NCBI GenBank assembly: GCA_000226015.1 | Contig: JH153936.1 | Coordinates: forward strand, 768 to 54,940 | Origin: Mnemiopsis leidyi | Lineage: Eukaryota; Ctenophora; Tentaculata; Lobata; Bolinopsidae | Direction of reading: 5' to 3' | DNA: 54,173 bases | Shown here: positions 11,424 to 21,461 of the stretch, piece by piece | Position numbering within the stretch: the first letter of the stretch is position 1 | How the letters are laid out: each line of letters begins with the position of its first letter | Made by a program: the position numbers and the translations under genes | Notes under the pieces: generated by a model | Database searches by the model: none | What the model was told of the DNA's origin: nothing | The model's input: only the letters and a program-made list of their open reading frames with translations

Positions 11424-14400
11424 NNNNNNNNNNNNNNNNNNNNNNNNNNNNNNNNNNNNNNNNNNNNNNNNNNNNNNNNNNNNNNNNNNNNNNNNNNNNN
11501 NNNNNNNNNNNNNNNNNNNNNNNNNNNNNNNNNNNNNNNNNNNNNNNNNNNNNNNNNNNNNNNNNNNNNNNNNNNNNNNNNNNNNNNNNNNNNNNNNNNN
11601 NNNNNNNNNNNNNNNNNNNNNNNNNNNNNNNNNNNNNNNNNNNNNNNNNNNNNNNNNNNNNNNNNNNNNNNNNNNNNNNNNNNNNNNNNNNNNNNNNNNN
11701 NNNNNNNNNNNNNNNNNNNNNNNNNNNNNNNNNNNNNNNNNNNNNNNNNNNNNNNNNNNNNNNNNNNNNNNNNNNNNNNNNNNNNNNNNNNNNNNNNNNN
11801 NNNNCTCTCTCTCTCTCTCTCTCTCTCTCTCACTTGGACCCATATTTGCCGCACGTTCACTATTTAAATGCTGCCCCCCCCCTTTTTGGGATAATCTGTT
11901 TCAAATTGGAGTTCCCCGATTGCGGTTGGGTACCGGCAATAATTTCAAATCCGAGAAAATGTCACGTATGGTTTTTGAGTGGTACATATCCGCGTTTCGC
12001 ATTTCACTGTAACAAACATTTTGTCTTCCTCTGTTTTGGTTAGAGAGACGAATAAAACAGCTAGCATAAACATTTTGTCTGAAACAGCAGCTAGTCTTAT
12101 GAATAACAAAAATCGTATATCATAAATTTTCTATATATCCTACATTTTAAAACAAATTAAAGATTCCAAACACTTGCAGTGTCTGCATACGAGTTCGGTC
12201 TGAAGGCGTCCGAGTTGGGAATCAGGAAGATGCTGGTCCTGGTGTTTAACCCTGATCAGAACGTGAAGGAGGCCGTTGTCAACGCCTACATCCGACTTTA
12301 CATTAAACCCATCTCCGGTAAAAAGTGAGTACTCGTTAGAAAGATAGTCAGTGTTTAAAGTATGTTTTTTTCTACTCGGTTTTTCGTGAGTGATCATAAT
12401 TATGTGTGACAAAAATTCGAGTCCGGTTTATTTTGAGAGACTGATTTCAGCACAATCATCCTTTTCAAGGTCTCTTTTGTTCAGTACAGCATAACATAGA
12501 ACGATTAACTTGACCAGTGTCAAGATTTCTGCCTCAAAGTCAGATATCTAATTGTCAAAATCATTAGTATGCCTTCAGACCGGTCAGCAATCTAATAAAA
12601 ACACAAACAGCAGTTTATAATAAAGTCCATTAATCTTGTTTACTGTCTTTTAAGTTAGCCGCCAACAACAAAATCAAGTTCTTAAACCACCAATTGTCAA
12701 CTGATGCCTTTTAAACGTGATCCTCCCATTTTCCTGTCTATCACCGGTGCAGGATTCCTGCTCTGCAGACAGCAGGTATCACGATATTTTCTATGTAGCC
12801 AGTTCGCGTGTCCCGTTAAGGGTTTGTCCGGGTATAATGTAGACTATTTGGAAGAAGTCGGCTCGACGCCGGATTTTGATAGAATCTGGGTGATCTGTAT
12901 AAACTTAGGAAATTTAAGAGAATTGGAGAACCTCCCGGTAACCCAAGTTCTGACGCTTCTGTTACGGATGAAGTACACAATTGGGTTACACAGTGAATTG
13001 AGCAAGAGTTGAAAGCGAAATGCAAAGGTACCCAGATCGACGTTCCAACCTTTAATCATTTTAACAGCTGTTGATTTTCGGATCGCATAATTGATGTTAC
13101 GGTAAAAGTGGAGCCCCATTACTGAATTGGAGACCAGAAAGATGACGGAGATTATGATGACAGTTTTGGCAGCCTTAGCGTTGGATGCAGTGACCGGTAT
13201 CGGCCCTGGTCTAAGGAGCTTCCTTGCAGACAGGACGTTGGACACCACAATAGTGGACATGAACACAATTATCCAGAACATATCTGTTGACATGAATGCT
13301 ATCTGCCAGAGGTTCAGGGTGATTGTGCCTTTGTAAAATGCATCTATATAAATCTCACCCTTGTACGATAGAACCTGCGTTATGGTGGCGCTGTATAGGA
13401 ACATTAACGCTGGGAAGGACCAGAAGAGCCTTCTTCTTATGCGATAGAAGGGCATGCAGATTTTAATGGCTCGTGTAGTGGCTATCAGGAGAGTTATGAA
13501 GCAATTATTGTATAGTGCAGCTACGTAGATGCCCTTCAGGGGTTTGTTTTTGGGGGCCCAAATTCTAACAGTCACGATGACACAAGACGCTAAGTCCCAG
13601 AAAGTCAGAAGTGTGAAAAGTTTGTTTGTCAGGCCTTTTCTCTGTCGGAGGAAGAGATAGCAAAACAAAGTGATGTTCGTAATGCAGCCAAATGAACAAA
13701 TAACCGTGCTGAATATCTCATACATCTTGGGAAAGATTCCGGATTTAGCAGTTTGAACTTAAAACTTTGCAGGGCGATAAATAAAAAGTGATCTATTTAT
13801 CTTCAACAAATGTATAAAACAATGAACCAGTTAACTACAACTAGATGTCATGTAACATTATATCTATGTAGTTGATAATAGTAGAGCGTCTGATATCGAG
13901 CCTGAATACTGAGCTCACATTGCTTTGATAAGAGATGTTATACTATGTTGAATTTCAGAGTTATGTGATCCTTGCATCAAATTGAAAGGGGCTCTGTAGC
14001 CCCCTCCCCACTCAGTATGTTTGTTCTTAACTTACTAGTAAACTAGACAAGTTAATATAACAAAATCTTACATCTGGGTCAAAAAATTGAAATTAAACTT
14101 ATTCCAAGTAGCATAGTGCAATTTTTATCTTGAACTGAAAGAATTCATCTTTCAAATATTAATTACGTGATGGGAGCATTATCAAAGAAATAACTTAATT
14201 TAAAGGTTTAATATCTATAATTCGTCGTACCAAATGACTTTTACTACGACAATATTGATCAGCTCCGAAACCTGCTGGACCTTACTGGACCCAAATGATA
14301 CCAGACGAGTATCTGATGTTCCTGCTCAGCAATAAATATAAAATTCAATTTTTAAATACAACTATTTCTGAATAGGTATGTTAAAGCTGTTCCTGTCAGA

Positions 14401-17400
14401 TGTCAATTTTCAGATAGTAGTTAAGGAATTGAAACATTCTCGCGGAAGGCATTAGAAAGCAATCGTTTACGGTAACAATTTATATGGATTTTTGCTTGAA
14501 AATGAGCGTTGATCTATCATTCAGATTTTAAGGGGCTCATATTTTTGATTGTCTAATACAACATCTAATAGCAATATTTAGTAATACTTTAACTTTGTCA
14601 TACTAGGGTCATTGTGGTACTTAGAAATACTTATTAATACAAGTAATGCTGGGCGTCCTGGCAGACCTCTGGCCGGTTCATTTCCCTTCCAGCCCTCTGA
14701 ATCTGTCGATTAATGGTAAAAGGTCACAATGGCAGCAATTCACAAATCAAACAATTCGTCTGGGACGCCATTGCAGCTGTTTTATCGAGCACCAATTTGC
14801 CTTATGTTCATCATCAACACAGTCTTAATTATTAATTACAATTATTGTTGGTAATCAGTGGATTCCCAGGACAGAACTCTGAACAATCTGTCCATTATTG
14901 AGCTTAGAATGTCCATTAAAAGTAGTAAATTTACCGTCCCAGGATAAAAGCTGCGATACCTACTGTAAGTAATCTTATAACCTGCCACGTATCGTGTTAT
15001 TATTGCGGAAAGTATTTGCCATGTGGTTAATACATATTTTACGGATAATAAGCCATTAAAAAATCGTGAAAGATTCTCTCCGACCAGCTTGCTTGGCAAG
15101 GTGGGGGTTATGCCTCCACTCCTGCCAGGCGAGCTGGTCACGGGTAACAACTACCAGTGCACTGTCAAACGCAAAACGGTTTTGCAAATACTTGTCAAAA
15201 CCCTGGATTTGCCTAACCGGCAGAATGACAAATCAAAGGTTTCAAATTGGTCCTTGTCACAGATTTGTTTGTTACTGGAAAGTGGGAAGTCAGAATTGTT
15301 TGTAGCAGTTTCAATTCAGTGCCATGGACGATTGTCGATTTCTAGTTCTACGAAACAAATGAGTGCGTGTGGCTGAATAAATGTATCTTAACAGACCTTC
15401 AGAATTAAAGCTGGACCGTTTCTAATCTGAGTCTCTATAGTATAATGGAAAGTCTTATTGTATCATTCCCGCTTTCCTAATCTGAGTCTTACTAGACCAA
15501 AGTAATATTCCACTATTTACAAAAAGCCTAAAGTCATATTCCATTATTTTACATAAATCCTAAATTTAAATTCAACTATTTTACAGATCCAGCCCAGAGA
15601 CAGTTGCTAAGAACCTGATAAATCCTAAAGTTAAATTCAACTATTTTACAGATCCAGCCCGGAGACAGTTGCTAAGAACCTGATAAAGCCTAAAGTTAAA
15701 TTCAACTATTTTACAGATCCAGCCCGGAGACAGTTGCTAAGAACCTGATAAAGCCTAAAGTTAAATGCAACTTTTTTACAGATCCAGCCCGGAGACAGTT
15801 GCTAAGAATCTGATGGGTATGACCTATGGAAGTACCGTGGGAGAACTGATGTCGTTGAAAGAGCTGGTGAAGTTACTGATCGAGAAAGAACATGTCAGCC
15901 CTAGAGCAATCAAGTATGTTATTATGATGACTGCTATATGTACTTTTGTTATATTTATATTGGTAACAGTATTTATCAGTTAGTTGCTCGATTGCTGGTA
16001 ATTGCTGTCTTAAGTTGAGAGTATCTATACCGATGTTAGTAGTAACCGATATTGACTTGTTTCTAGTATTTATAAACCTAACTCTAATTCTCTATCAGGG
16101 TGCTTCTAGACCTACTAGTTGACAAACCAGAGGGAACACAACCTCACGAACTAAGCGCTGCTACCATCATACTCTCCATGGTTGCTAGGTAAGTACCATT
16201 ATACTCTCCATGGTTGCTAGGTGAGTACCATCATACTCTCCATGGTTGCTAGGTAAGTACCATCATACGCTCCATGGTTGCTAGGTGAGTACCATCATAC
16301 TCTCCATGGTTGCTAGGTAAGTACCATCATACTCTCCATGGTTGCTAGGTAAGTACCATCATACGCTCCATGGTTGCTAGGTGAGTACCATCATACGCTC
16401 CATGGTTGCTAGGTGACTGGTGAGTATCATCATACGCTCCATGGTTGCTTGGTAAGTGCCATCATACTCTCCATGGTTGCTAGGTTACTGCCATGAAATG
16501 TTGACTAATGCTCTTACTTCAGTGTGGATCACAACTTGGTGGTACAGAACATGAACCTACTAATAACTGCTGGGTTTACCGGGGATCTAGAGCTAGCTAA
16601 AAACACGTGTCTCCTTCTACAACAGGGAGTTCCTGCCAAGAAACAGGTTGAGTATAAGTCTTCTCTTTTCGCGAAAACGTTGCTCACTTATGCACCTTGC
16701 CGAAGGCAAGTGTTTAATAACGTATTTTACAATTCCTACAATACAAAACGTGTGGCCGGGATTTTCTTATCTCCTCCCGACAGGACGCCAAAGACTTTAC
16801 TCGACTAGAGGAAACACACAGATTAGTGGCTACCATCTCCGACACACTACTGGAAAAGTTCGATACTCCCGGGCTAGACTGGATAGGTTTCTCTAACGAG
16901 GCGGTAAAAGCGCTGTACGGACTATGTGAAGTTCCGGATACCATACTCACTGATATTCTCAACAAGTTACTCCGCAAGACTTTCCCGCCGAGCGGGGGCG
17001 ATCTTTTAGACAACGTGGATAACAGTGCTCCGACTGTCAATGTGAGTATTAAGAGCGTCCACATATACAACTTAAAACAAGACATTAGCTATCGGCCTTT
17101 TATTCCTTACTTGCAATACTTTCTTGGTTAATGGACGTCAAAATCCTTTCAAGGAAGGAGTCGGAATACTTTGTTTCTCCTTACGGCTTTTCTTCAAATT
17201 GAATAGTCGTATACGACTACTCACAAATCGATCTTATTCGCGTGAATCAAATGAAATTCCGAGTCCTTCCCAAGGATTCTAAGGTCCACCAGGTACTAGC
17301 TACAGACGATGTTCAACTTAGGACCACATAAAACCCTGGGGAGACTAAACTATCACTTCCATTAAATCTATGAAACTAAAAGTAAAACCAGGCTAAACCG

Positions 17401-20400
17401 TTCTATTACATCACATAACGCGTTCTTTGATTTTAAACCCGATGATCTACCTGCGATAATAGAAGTTTGCTCCGAGTTGTTCGGATTATTATCGTCACAA
17501 ATAAATAGAAGTTGCTTCCCGACAAAAGACTTTGACTGTATTTTAAATGGTGGTTAAGGAAGCTCATAAGCTCTGCTAACCCCCTTCCCACTCAGCCCCT
17601 AGCAGGACTTCACATGTACCGGCTGCTGAGCCTTCTAGGACAAGTCGCTCTCTCTACTCTCGTACACATAGATACTCGCGTATTGGAGGAGTTGAAACAC
17701 AGGTCTGCTGTCAGGCAACAGATTGAGGTTTGTCACCCGCTCACATTAAGCTCGATAAAGCTGACTGCTAAAATTTGATCTTATTTAGAATAAAGCTTCA
17801 TAACCCCGTTTGCACTCAATCTTGATCTTCCCAGATAAGAAATGACTATACGGGTCGTTAACAAATAACGTCATCACTGCAACTGAAGGGGGAGGGGGTT
17901 TCCGAATTCCAAATAATAAACATTGATGACGAGGGGGAGGGGGTTGGGTCAGTGATAACGTCACCAAAAATTCAACAATTGTTTCGCAGATATTCAGGAG
18001 TTAACAAACTATTTATTTCTCAAAATTTACCGAGTCAGAAGATTAATTGTCAAGTAAATAACTCAACATATGGTAAATTAACCTGTCGATGTGAATATAC
18101 TATTCACATCGACAGGGAACTATTATCTCGAACACAGGACAATAACAAAGTATTGCTTATATACACAAGATAAGTGTACTACTGCAGCAGTGCTTCAAAA
18201 ATCGTTAACATTTTAAACAAGCTGATTTTGCAAGATCAAGGAGGTGTCGGACACAAAAACACTGTTGCGACACCTCCATCAGATGTGCGGCACCACCTTA
18301 CTGAACCACTTTACCACTAAAATCACCTGTGTTAAGTGTTAACGATTTCGAGACACTTCTTGGTCCCTTGTATCCCGGTATTCGTTAATGATTATGTAGG
18401 TTAAGTATTAAATTATATATGGCCGATATGACAGCAGTGTTTTGTGTATGCGGTGCGATTGAAGTAATGGCATAGTTTCGGTTTGGTATAAGTAAGATGG
18501 TTATTGTTGAGATCAGTTTTTGTCTCGGGTGTCTAGGTGCTTCATAGTAATTCTTGTGCTGCTTAACTTTGGCCCCAATATAACACACGACGAAACCGAT
18601 TCTGCTAAAATTCTATTCTACTGTTGGCATAACTGTGACTAACCGCAACTATTTGCATTAGATACAAATCACTAAATCGAAAAGCTGGTTTAATTTGACA
18701 GGTTATTGACCCCTCGTTGGTAAAGTCTTGTACCATGGTAACAGATATCTATGTTTGTCAAATGTCAATGCCCTGACAAAAAGTGTTTGATTCCTATTCA
18801 ACTTAAAATGAACATGAAAGGTCTACTTAAAGTTTAAATAACAATTGAAATGGTTTGATAGTCTATAATAGATATTTAAACTATGGAATCTAATCTTTCG
18901 TGAAATGATATCAAATCACTTATAAGTTTAAGCAATAACTACTGGTAGTAATAATCGTGGTTTCAAGTGAGGAGGGAACCTTTTTCAGGTCATTTCGAGC
19001 AAGCTCGACTCCCAGAGGTGTGAACTGAATGATAACGGGTGTGTTTTGTTGTTGTGGATGGGCCGAAGAATCAACCAAGCTGATCCGACATAGCATTGTC
19101 TTGATGAGTGCTCTACCAATTGAGCTACCGGCCCTAGTAGCAATCATCTTGTCCTAATCATTAAGTTATTAACAAAGAAGTACCATTTAGTATCGCTGCT
19201 ACAACACAACAAAAGAACAAACAATTAGAAACTGAAGATGATGTGGCGCATCGAAATGAATTAACAGTCGCAGTTAGATGAATAAGAAATTTTCCCTTAC
19301 TTATTTAACATTATGATATACGCCTCTTCTACGGTGCCCCGTTAAACTACTTAATATTATTATTTATTAATATCATTAAATGGCATGATACAGTTAATTG
19401 TACGTCATCAATTCTTTGTTACTGTTTTATGTTTGAGTTTATAACGCAGTTATTATTGGTTATAAATAAAATAGAAGTTCACCGTTGAGATCAGTTTTAC
19501 ACATTGTCTCAAAAGTCTAAATATCCATGTGTAGGGTGACTGCAGCAGTTTCTTTGCGCAAATTTCTGACCGAAAAAAATTTCCGACAAAAATCTCTGAA
19601 CTAACTGAACTTAACCTAGGAAAGTAAAAGAGAGAAGAAGTTACAGAGGAGGGGAAACAGAACTCTCAATGACAGCGGAGTTGATGCTGCCGAGGAGGAA
19701 CTGGGTCTGCAGGGAGCAACCGCAGACGATGCTGAGGTTGAACACGTCAGACAGGTATAATTCAAACACAAGGATATGTTTTATTTTTACTATCTTATAC
19801 AGAATTGCTTTCGAACAACCTCTCGTGTCAGTTCGTGTATGTCGACGTGTGGCTACAAAGTGTGGTCCAGTACATCAACTCCTAACCTCCAGGTCCTAGA
19901 ACGTGAGATAGTGACGGGGCAGGGTTATCTGGCCCGGTTCGCACCCCTCCTCAAGCACATCTGCTCCTCCCCACAGCTCTACCCCTGTCACAGGATCCAG
20001 AACGCAGCAGTCCTGGCTCTGTGTAAGTTCATGCTGGTCAGTTCGAGTCTGTGTGAGGACAACATCCAGCTCCTCTTTACTCTCTTGGAGAAGAGCACTG
20101 ATGAGAAGACACGATGTAATATCATGATACTCCTCCACGACCTTATCATCAGGTTTGTTGACGTAATCTTCAGTTTGTAGATGCTGGATGCCCTTACCAG
20201 CTAATCAATGTCCATAGTCTTCATAGTTGTTTAGATAATAGATTAGTTTACTCAAGCACTCAAATTCCTTAACTATACAATACATCCTTCACACCTGTCT
20301 CCTAGGTTCCCAAATCTGCTAGTTAACTGGACGGGAAAGATCTACGCTCGTCTAAGTGACCAGTCCGTCAAAGTCCGCTCTACTACAATCAGGGTCCTCA

Positions 20401-21461
20401 CCAACCTCATCCTCAACGACATGGTCAAAGTGAAGGGTAACATTTCAGAGTTAGCTGGATGTTTGGAGGACGAGGATCCTAAGATCAGGTCTCTGACAAA
20501 ACTGTTCTTCGCCGAACTGAGTAAGAAATCAAATGCAATATACAATGTGATGGCGGATATCATCTCCCACTTGTCCGACCCCGAGACGGGCAGGGACAAG
20601 GAACAGTTCCAGCGCATTATGAAGTATCTGTTCGAGTTTATCGACAAGGATAAACAGGCGGAATCTCTCGTCGAAAAACTTTGTCACAGGTGAGAAACTT
20701 TTTTGTTATCGACCAGAAATTTAATCTCAGCTCGTGTTGAAAGCTTGGTTCATAGTGAAATGTCAATTGTGTTAACAAGAAACCCAGTTTTTCAAGACGT
20801 CTCCCTCTCTAGGTTCCGCGCTACACGGAGCGACAGACAGTGGCACGATCTCTCTTTCTGTCTCTCCCTTCTCTCATACAGTGAGAGGAGTCTGAAGAAA
20901 CTGCTGGACAATATAGCTTGTTACCACGACAAGCTGGCTGACGAGGAGGTCTACTCCAACTTCCTCCTGATTGCTGAGAAGGCCAGGAAGACTGTCAAAA
21001 CAGAGGATCTGTTGAACGACTTTGAGACAAAGTTGCGGTTTTGTCATGAAAAGGGAGGCGGGGACGGCACAGCTGGAACTGATGAGATCTTGTCTCAGAT
21101 GAAAGAGCTGATTATAAAACCTCCTCCTGTTCCCACCACAAAACAGACTAGAGGTCGGGCAAGGAGGAAGAAAAAAGAAAGTTCAAGTGAAGAGGAGGAG
21201 GAAGAAGTTAAAGAAGAGTCTATGGCCAAGCCAAAGCGACCAGTGCGGCGAGGTAAGCGGAAACCGCCGGTTTCGTCTGAGGAAAGTGACGACGATTTAG
21301 AACTTCCCAATATTGAAAACAACAGTGTTAGTTCTGGTGAGGACTCTGATGATTTCGAGACCTCAGTAAAGGGTGCAGGCCGTGCGGGGCGGAGAAAACC
21401 TGCCCCGCCGGCTGCAAGGAAAACAGCGGCAGCGGCGACGGGGCGCCGCGGCAGACGCTGA
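6311..21461 (+). CDS. NCAPD2: Condensin complex subunit 1 (CAP-D2), 18 exons
   Basis: HEAT-repeat subunit of condensin I, which compacts mitotic chromosomes. Exons: 6311-6534, 7139-7289, 7577-7657, 7822-7971, 8807-8924, 9051-9432, 9578-9885, 10061-10312, 12180-12324, 15782-15913, 16099-16188, 16523-16646, 16784-17041, 17596-17727, 19620-19754, 19893-20152, 20306-20689, 20813-21461. All phases agree, giving 1324 aa (human about 1400). Landmarks shared with animal CAP-D2: HFDT near residue 66, AHLNALQ (about 119), CCYKLLENP (about 207), HLDGDSYTMRN (about 332), LVQYLRDC, EEELGLQGATADDAE (about 873), DMVKVKGNISELA, IISHLSDPE and ESLVEKLCHR. The last 100 residues are acidic Ser/Glu clusters followed by an Arg/Lys/Ala/Pro tail. 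The start may be 6311 or 6323. The exon 2 acceptor (7139) is the least certain; 7097 also fits the phase. Other genes lie inside introns 4, 8 and 9. Confidence 0.95.
6501..6690 (+). repeat. 41-bp tandem repeat spanning the exon 1 donor of NCAPD2
   Basis: The last 34 coding bases of exon 1 (HFDTFFSTIL region) plus GTAAGTA are repeated head to tail with a 41-bp period. Donor-like GTAAGT or GTAAAT sites occur at 6535, 6576, 6617 and 6658, and a further diverged copy lies near 6857-6900. Only the first donor avoids the TAA stop that follows at once in frame. Confidence 0.92.
8076..8157 (+). tRNA. tRNA-Ser(CGA)
   Basis: An 82-nt type II tRNA with acceptor GCGTTTG/CAAACGC perfectly paired, D arm GGCCGAGTGGTTAAGGC, anticodon loop CTCGAAA (anticodon CGA, reads UCG), a long variable arm (GGGCTCTGCCC) and T arm GCAGGTTCGAATCCTGC. 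Discriminator G is at 8157. A Pol III terminator TTTTT lies at 8161-8165. It sits in intron 4 of NCAPD2 on the same strand. All parts look functional and no intron is seen. Confidence 0.97.
10436..10441 (-). terminator. Polyadenylation signal of the nested RING gene
   Basis: On the minus strand this reads AATAAA, about 33 bases after the stop codon of the RING gene, inside NCAPD2 intron 8. Confidence 0.6.
10474..11064 (-). CDS. RING-H2 E3 ligase with coiled coil, TRAIP-like, nested and intronless
   Basis: 196 aa starting at the Met just before the RING; the frame is open 17 codons further upstream. The RING ligands are C6, C9, C22, H24, H27, C30, C41 and C44 (CVIC ... CGHVFHHKC ... CPNC), a RING-H2. 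It is followed by CIRLYPEI and a leucine/glutamine-rich predicted coiled coil at about 75-125, then an acidic C-terminal third. This order (N-terminal RING, short link, coiled coil) is that of TRAIP, a ligase that removes replisomes at stalled forks and in mitosis, but human TRAIP is more than twice as long. RING E3 activity is well supported; orthology to TRAIP is tentative. It lies antisense in NCAPD2 intron 8 and has no introns, so a retrocopy origin is possible. Confidence 0.8.
   Translation of the reverse strand: MSFGQCVICREVLGEDMVATLCGHVFHHKCLVTWLEQSRICPNCRSYCSTNMCIRLYPEITTCTSDMCDGACKSDTVVKATRLQVLQLQRQCAALSNNIDSLGSHIEQFRENIADTTQMLRDVHHILDDIADPKSPVFEEPNRPAQEEIRSAELEEENRQTVFSRVDLSDLQTVVQYLEDRITFYENLYGKRTEGI
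11361..11831. repeat. CT microsatellite containing a 381-base assembly gap
   Basis: (CT)n runs from 11361 to 11423, then 381 N (11424-11804), then (CT)n again from 11805 to 11831. The array's true length is unknown. It lies in NCAPD2 intron 8, upstream of the nested RING gene. Open frames crossing it are artefacts of the dinucleotide repeat and the N run. Confidence 0.97.
12844..13725 (-). CDS. Rhodopsin-family (class A) G protein-coupled receptor, nested and intronless
   Basis: 293 aa with seven hydrophobic segments at about 4-26, 36-57, 65-90, 101-121, 141-168, 184-208 and 229-254. The last carries NPIVYFIR, the NPxxY motif of class A receptors, and TM2 has the conserved Asp in FWDLAS. The usual DRY box at the end of TM3 is replaced by TTRAIKI. 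The extracellular N-terminus is only a few residues long. A 40-residue basic/Ser tail follows TM7. The ligand cannot be told. It lies antisense in NCAPD2 intron 9 with no introns of its own, as is common for class A receptors that spread by retroposition. Confidence 0.85.
   Translation of the reverse strand: MYEIFSTVICSFGCITNITLFCYLFLRQRKGLTNKLFTLLTFWDLASCVIVTVRIWAPKNKPLKGIYVAALYNNCFITLLIATTRAIKICMPFYRIRRRLFWSFPALMFLYSATITQVLSYKGEIYIDAFYKGTITLNLWQIAFMSTDMFWIIVFMSTIVVSNVLSARKLLRPGPIPVTASNAKAAKTVIIISVIFLVSNSVMGLHFYRNINYAIRKSTAVKMIKGWNVDLGTFAFRFQLLLNSLCNPIVYFIRNRSVRTWVTGRFSNSLKFPKFIQITQILSKSGVEPTSSK
13726..15081. other. NCAPD2 intron 9, part without recognised genes
   Basis: About 1.3 kb of A/T-rich sequence upstream of the GPCR gene, which on its strand should hold its promoter. 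No homologous coding sequence seen. The next notable structure is the hairpin at 15082-15139. Confidence 0.5.
15082..15139 (+). ncRNA. Candidate hairpin RNA (pre-miRNA-like) in NCAPD2 intron 9
   Basis: The arms GACCAGCTTGCTTGGCA (15082-15098) and TGCCAGGCGAGCTGGTC (15123-15139) pair over 17 positions. Pairing continues inward through 15107/15113 with one mismatch and one bulge, leaving a 5-base loop at 15108-15112. That is about 25 base pairs in 58 bases. All four non-Watson-Crick pairs are G-U when read as plus-strand RNA and would be A-C mismatches on the other strand, which favours a plus-strand RNA. It could also be a small foldback element. No expression evidence. Confidence 0.35.
15583..15815 (+). 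repeat. 65-bp tandem repeat spanning the exon 10 acceptor of NCAPD2
   Basis: Four copies of ACAG plus the first 35 or so bases of exon 10 (SSPETVAKNL region) and about 26 bases of intron start at 15583, 15648, 15713 and 15778. Each has an intact TTTTACAG acceptor. Only the last (exon start 15782) keeps the frame, because 65 is not a multiple of 3 and the earlier copies run into stops. Confidence 0.95.
16163..16490 (+). repeat. 32-bp tandem repeat spanning the exon 11 donor of NCAPD2
   Basis: The end of exon 11 (coding IILSMVAR) and its donor are repeated about nine times with period 32. The unit is GTRAGTACCATCATACTCTC followed by CATGGTTGCTAG. GTAAGT or GTGAGT donors recur at 16189, 16221, 16253, 16285, 16317, 16349 and 16381, then degrade. 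The first donor is the coding one; reading further meets an in-frame TAA at once. Confidence 0.95.
17143..17280. mobile_element. Foldback (MITE-like) element, 138 bp
   Basis: Imperfect inverted arms, 17143-17167 and 17256-17280 (core AAGGAAGGAGTCGGAAT against ATTCCGAGTCCTTCCC), are centred exactly on a perfect 16-bp palindrome, TAGTCGTATACGACTA, at 17204-17219. It lies in NCAPD2 intron 13. I see no clear target duplication, so the family is open. Confidence 0.5.
18082..18116. repeat. Perfect 16-bp inverted repeat with 3-base loop
   Basis: CCTGTCGATGTGAATA (18082-18097), loop TAC, then TATTCACATCGACAGG (18101-18116). Every base pairs. Such perfect stems are unusual in aged intron sequence and suggest a recent inverted duplication or a structured element. 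Confidence 0.9.
18240..18277. repeat. Stem-loop, 10-bp perfect stem
   Basis: GGAGGTGTCG (18240-18249) pairs with CGACACCTCC (18268-18277) across an 18-base A-rich loop, 120 bases from the 16-bp hairpin in the same intron. Confidence 0.75.
19060..19134 (-). repeat. tRNA-derived sequence (probable SINE head or tRNA pseudogene)
   Basis: Read on the minus strand it starts GGGCCGG, has a near-perfect A box TAGCTCAATTGGTAGAGCA and a worn B box GGTTGATTC, and ends CGGCCC, which pairs with its start. The anticodon and T arms do not fold properly, and the T loop lacks the usual GTTCGA. The sequence after it is A/C-rich without a clear terminator. This suits a SINE head or dead tRNA better than a working gene. 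Confidence 0.6.

Larger units (their letters stand above)
17728..19619. other. NCAPD2 intron 14: hairpins, G-rich runs, tRNA-derived sequence
   Basis: No coding exon found between exons 14 and 15. It holds two GGGGGAGGGGG runs (about 17887-17897 and 17932-17943) that could form G-quadruplexes, the hairpins at 18082-18116 and 18240-18277, a 34-bp word shared with 25410-25443, and the tRNA-like sequence at 19060-19134. Confidence 0.6.

Noticed and set aside
11294..12043. Long open frames across the CT repeat and N run on both strands
   Set aside because: They are produced by (CT)n translation (LSLS or ERER) and undefined bases.
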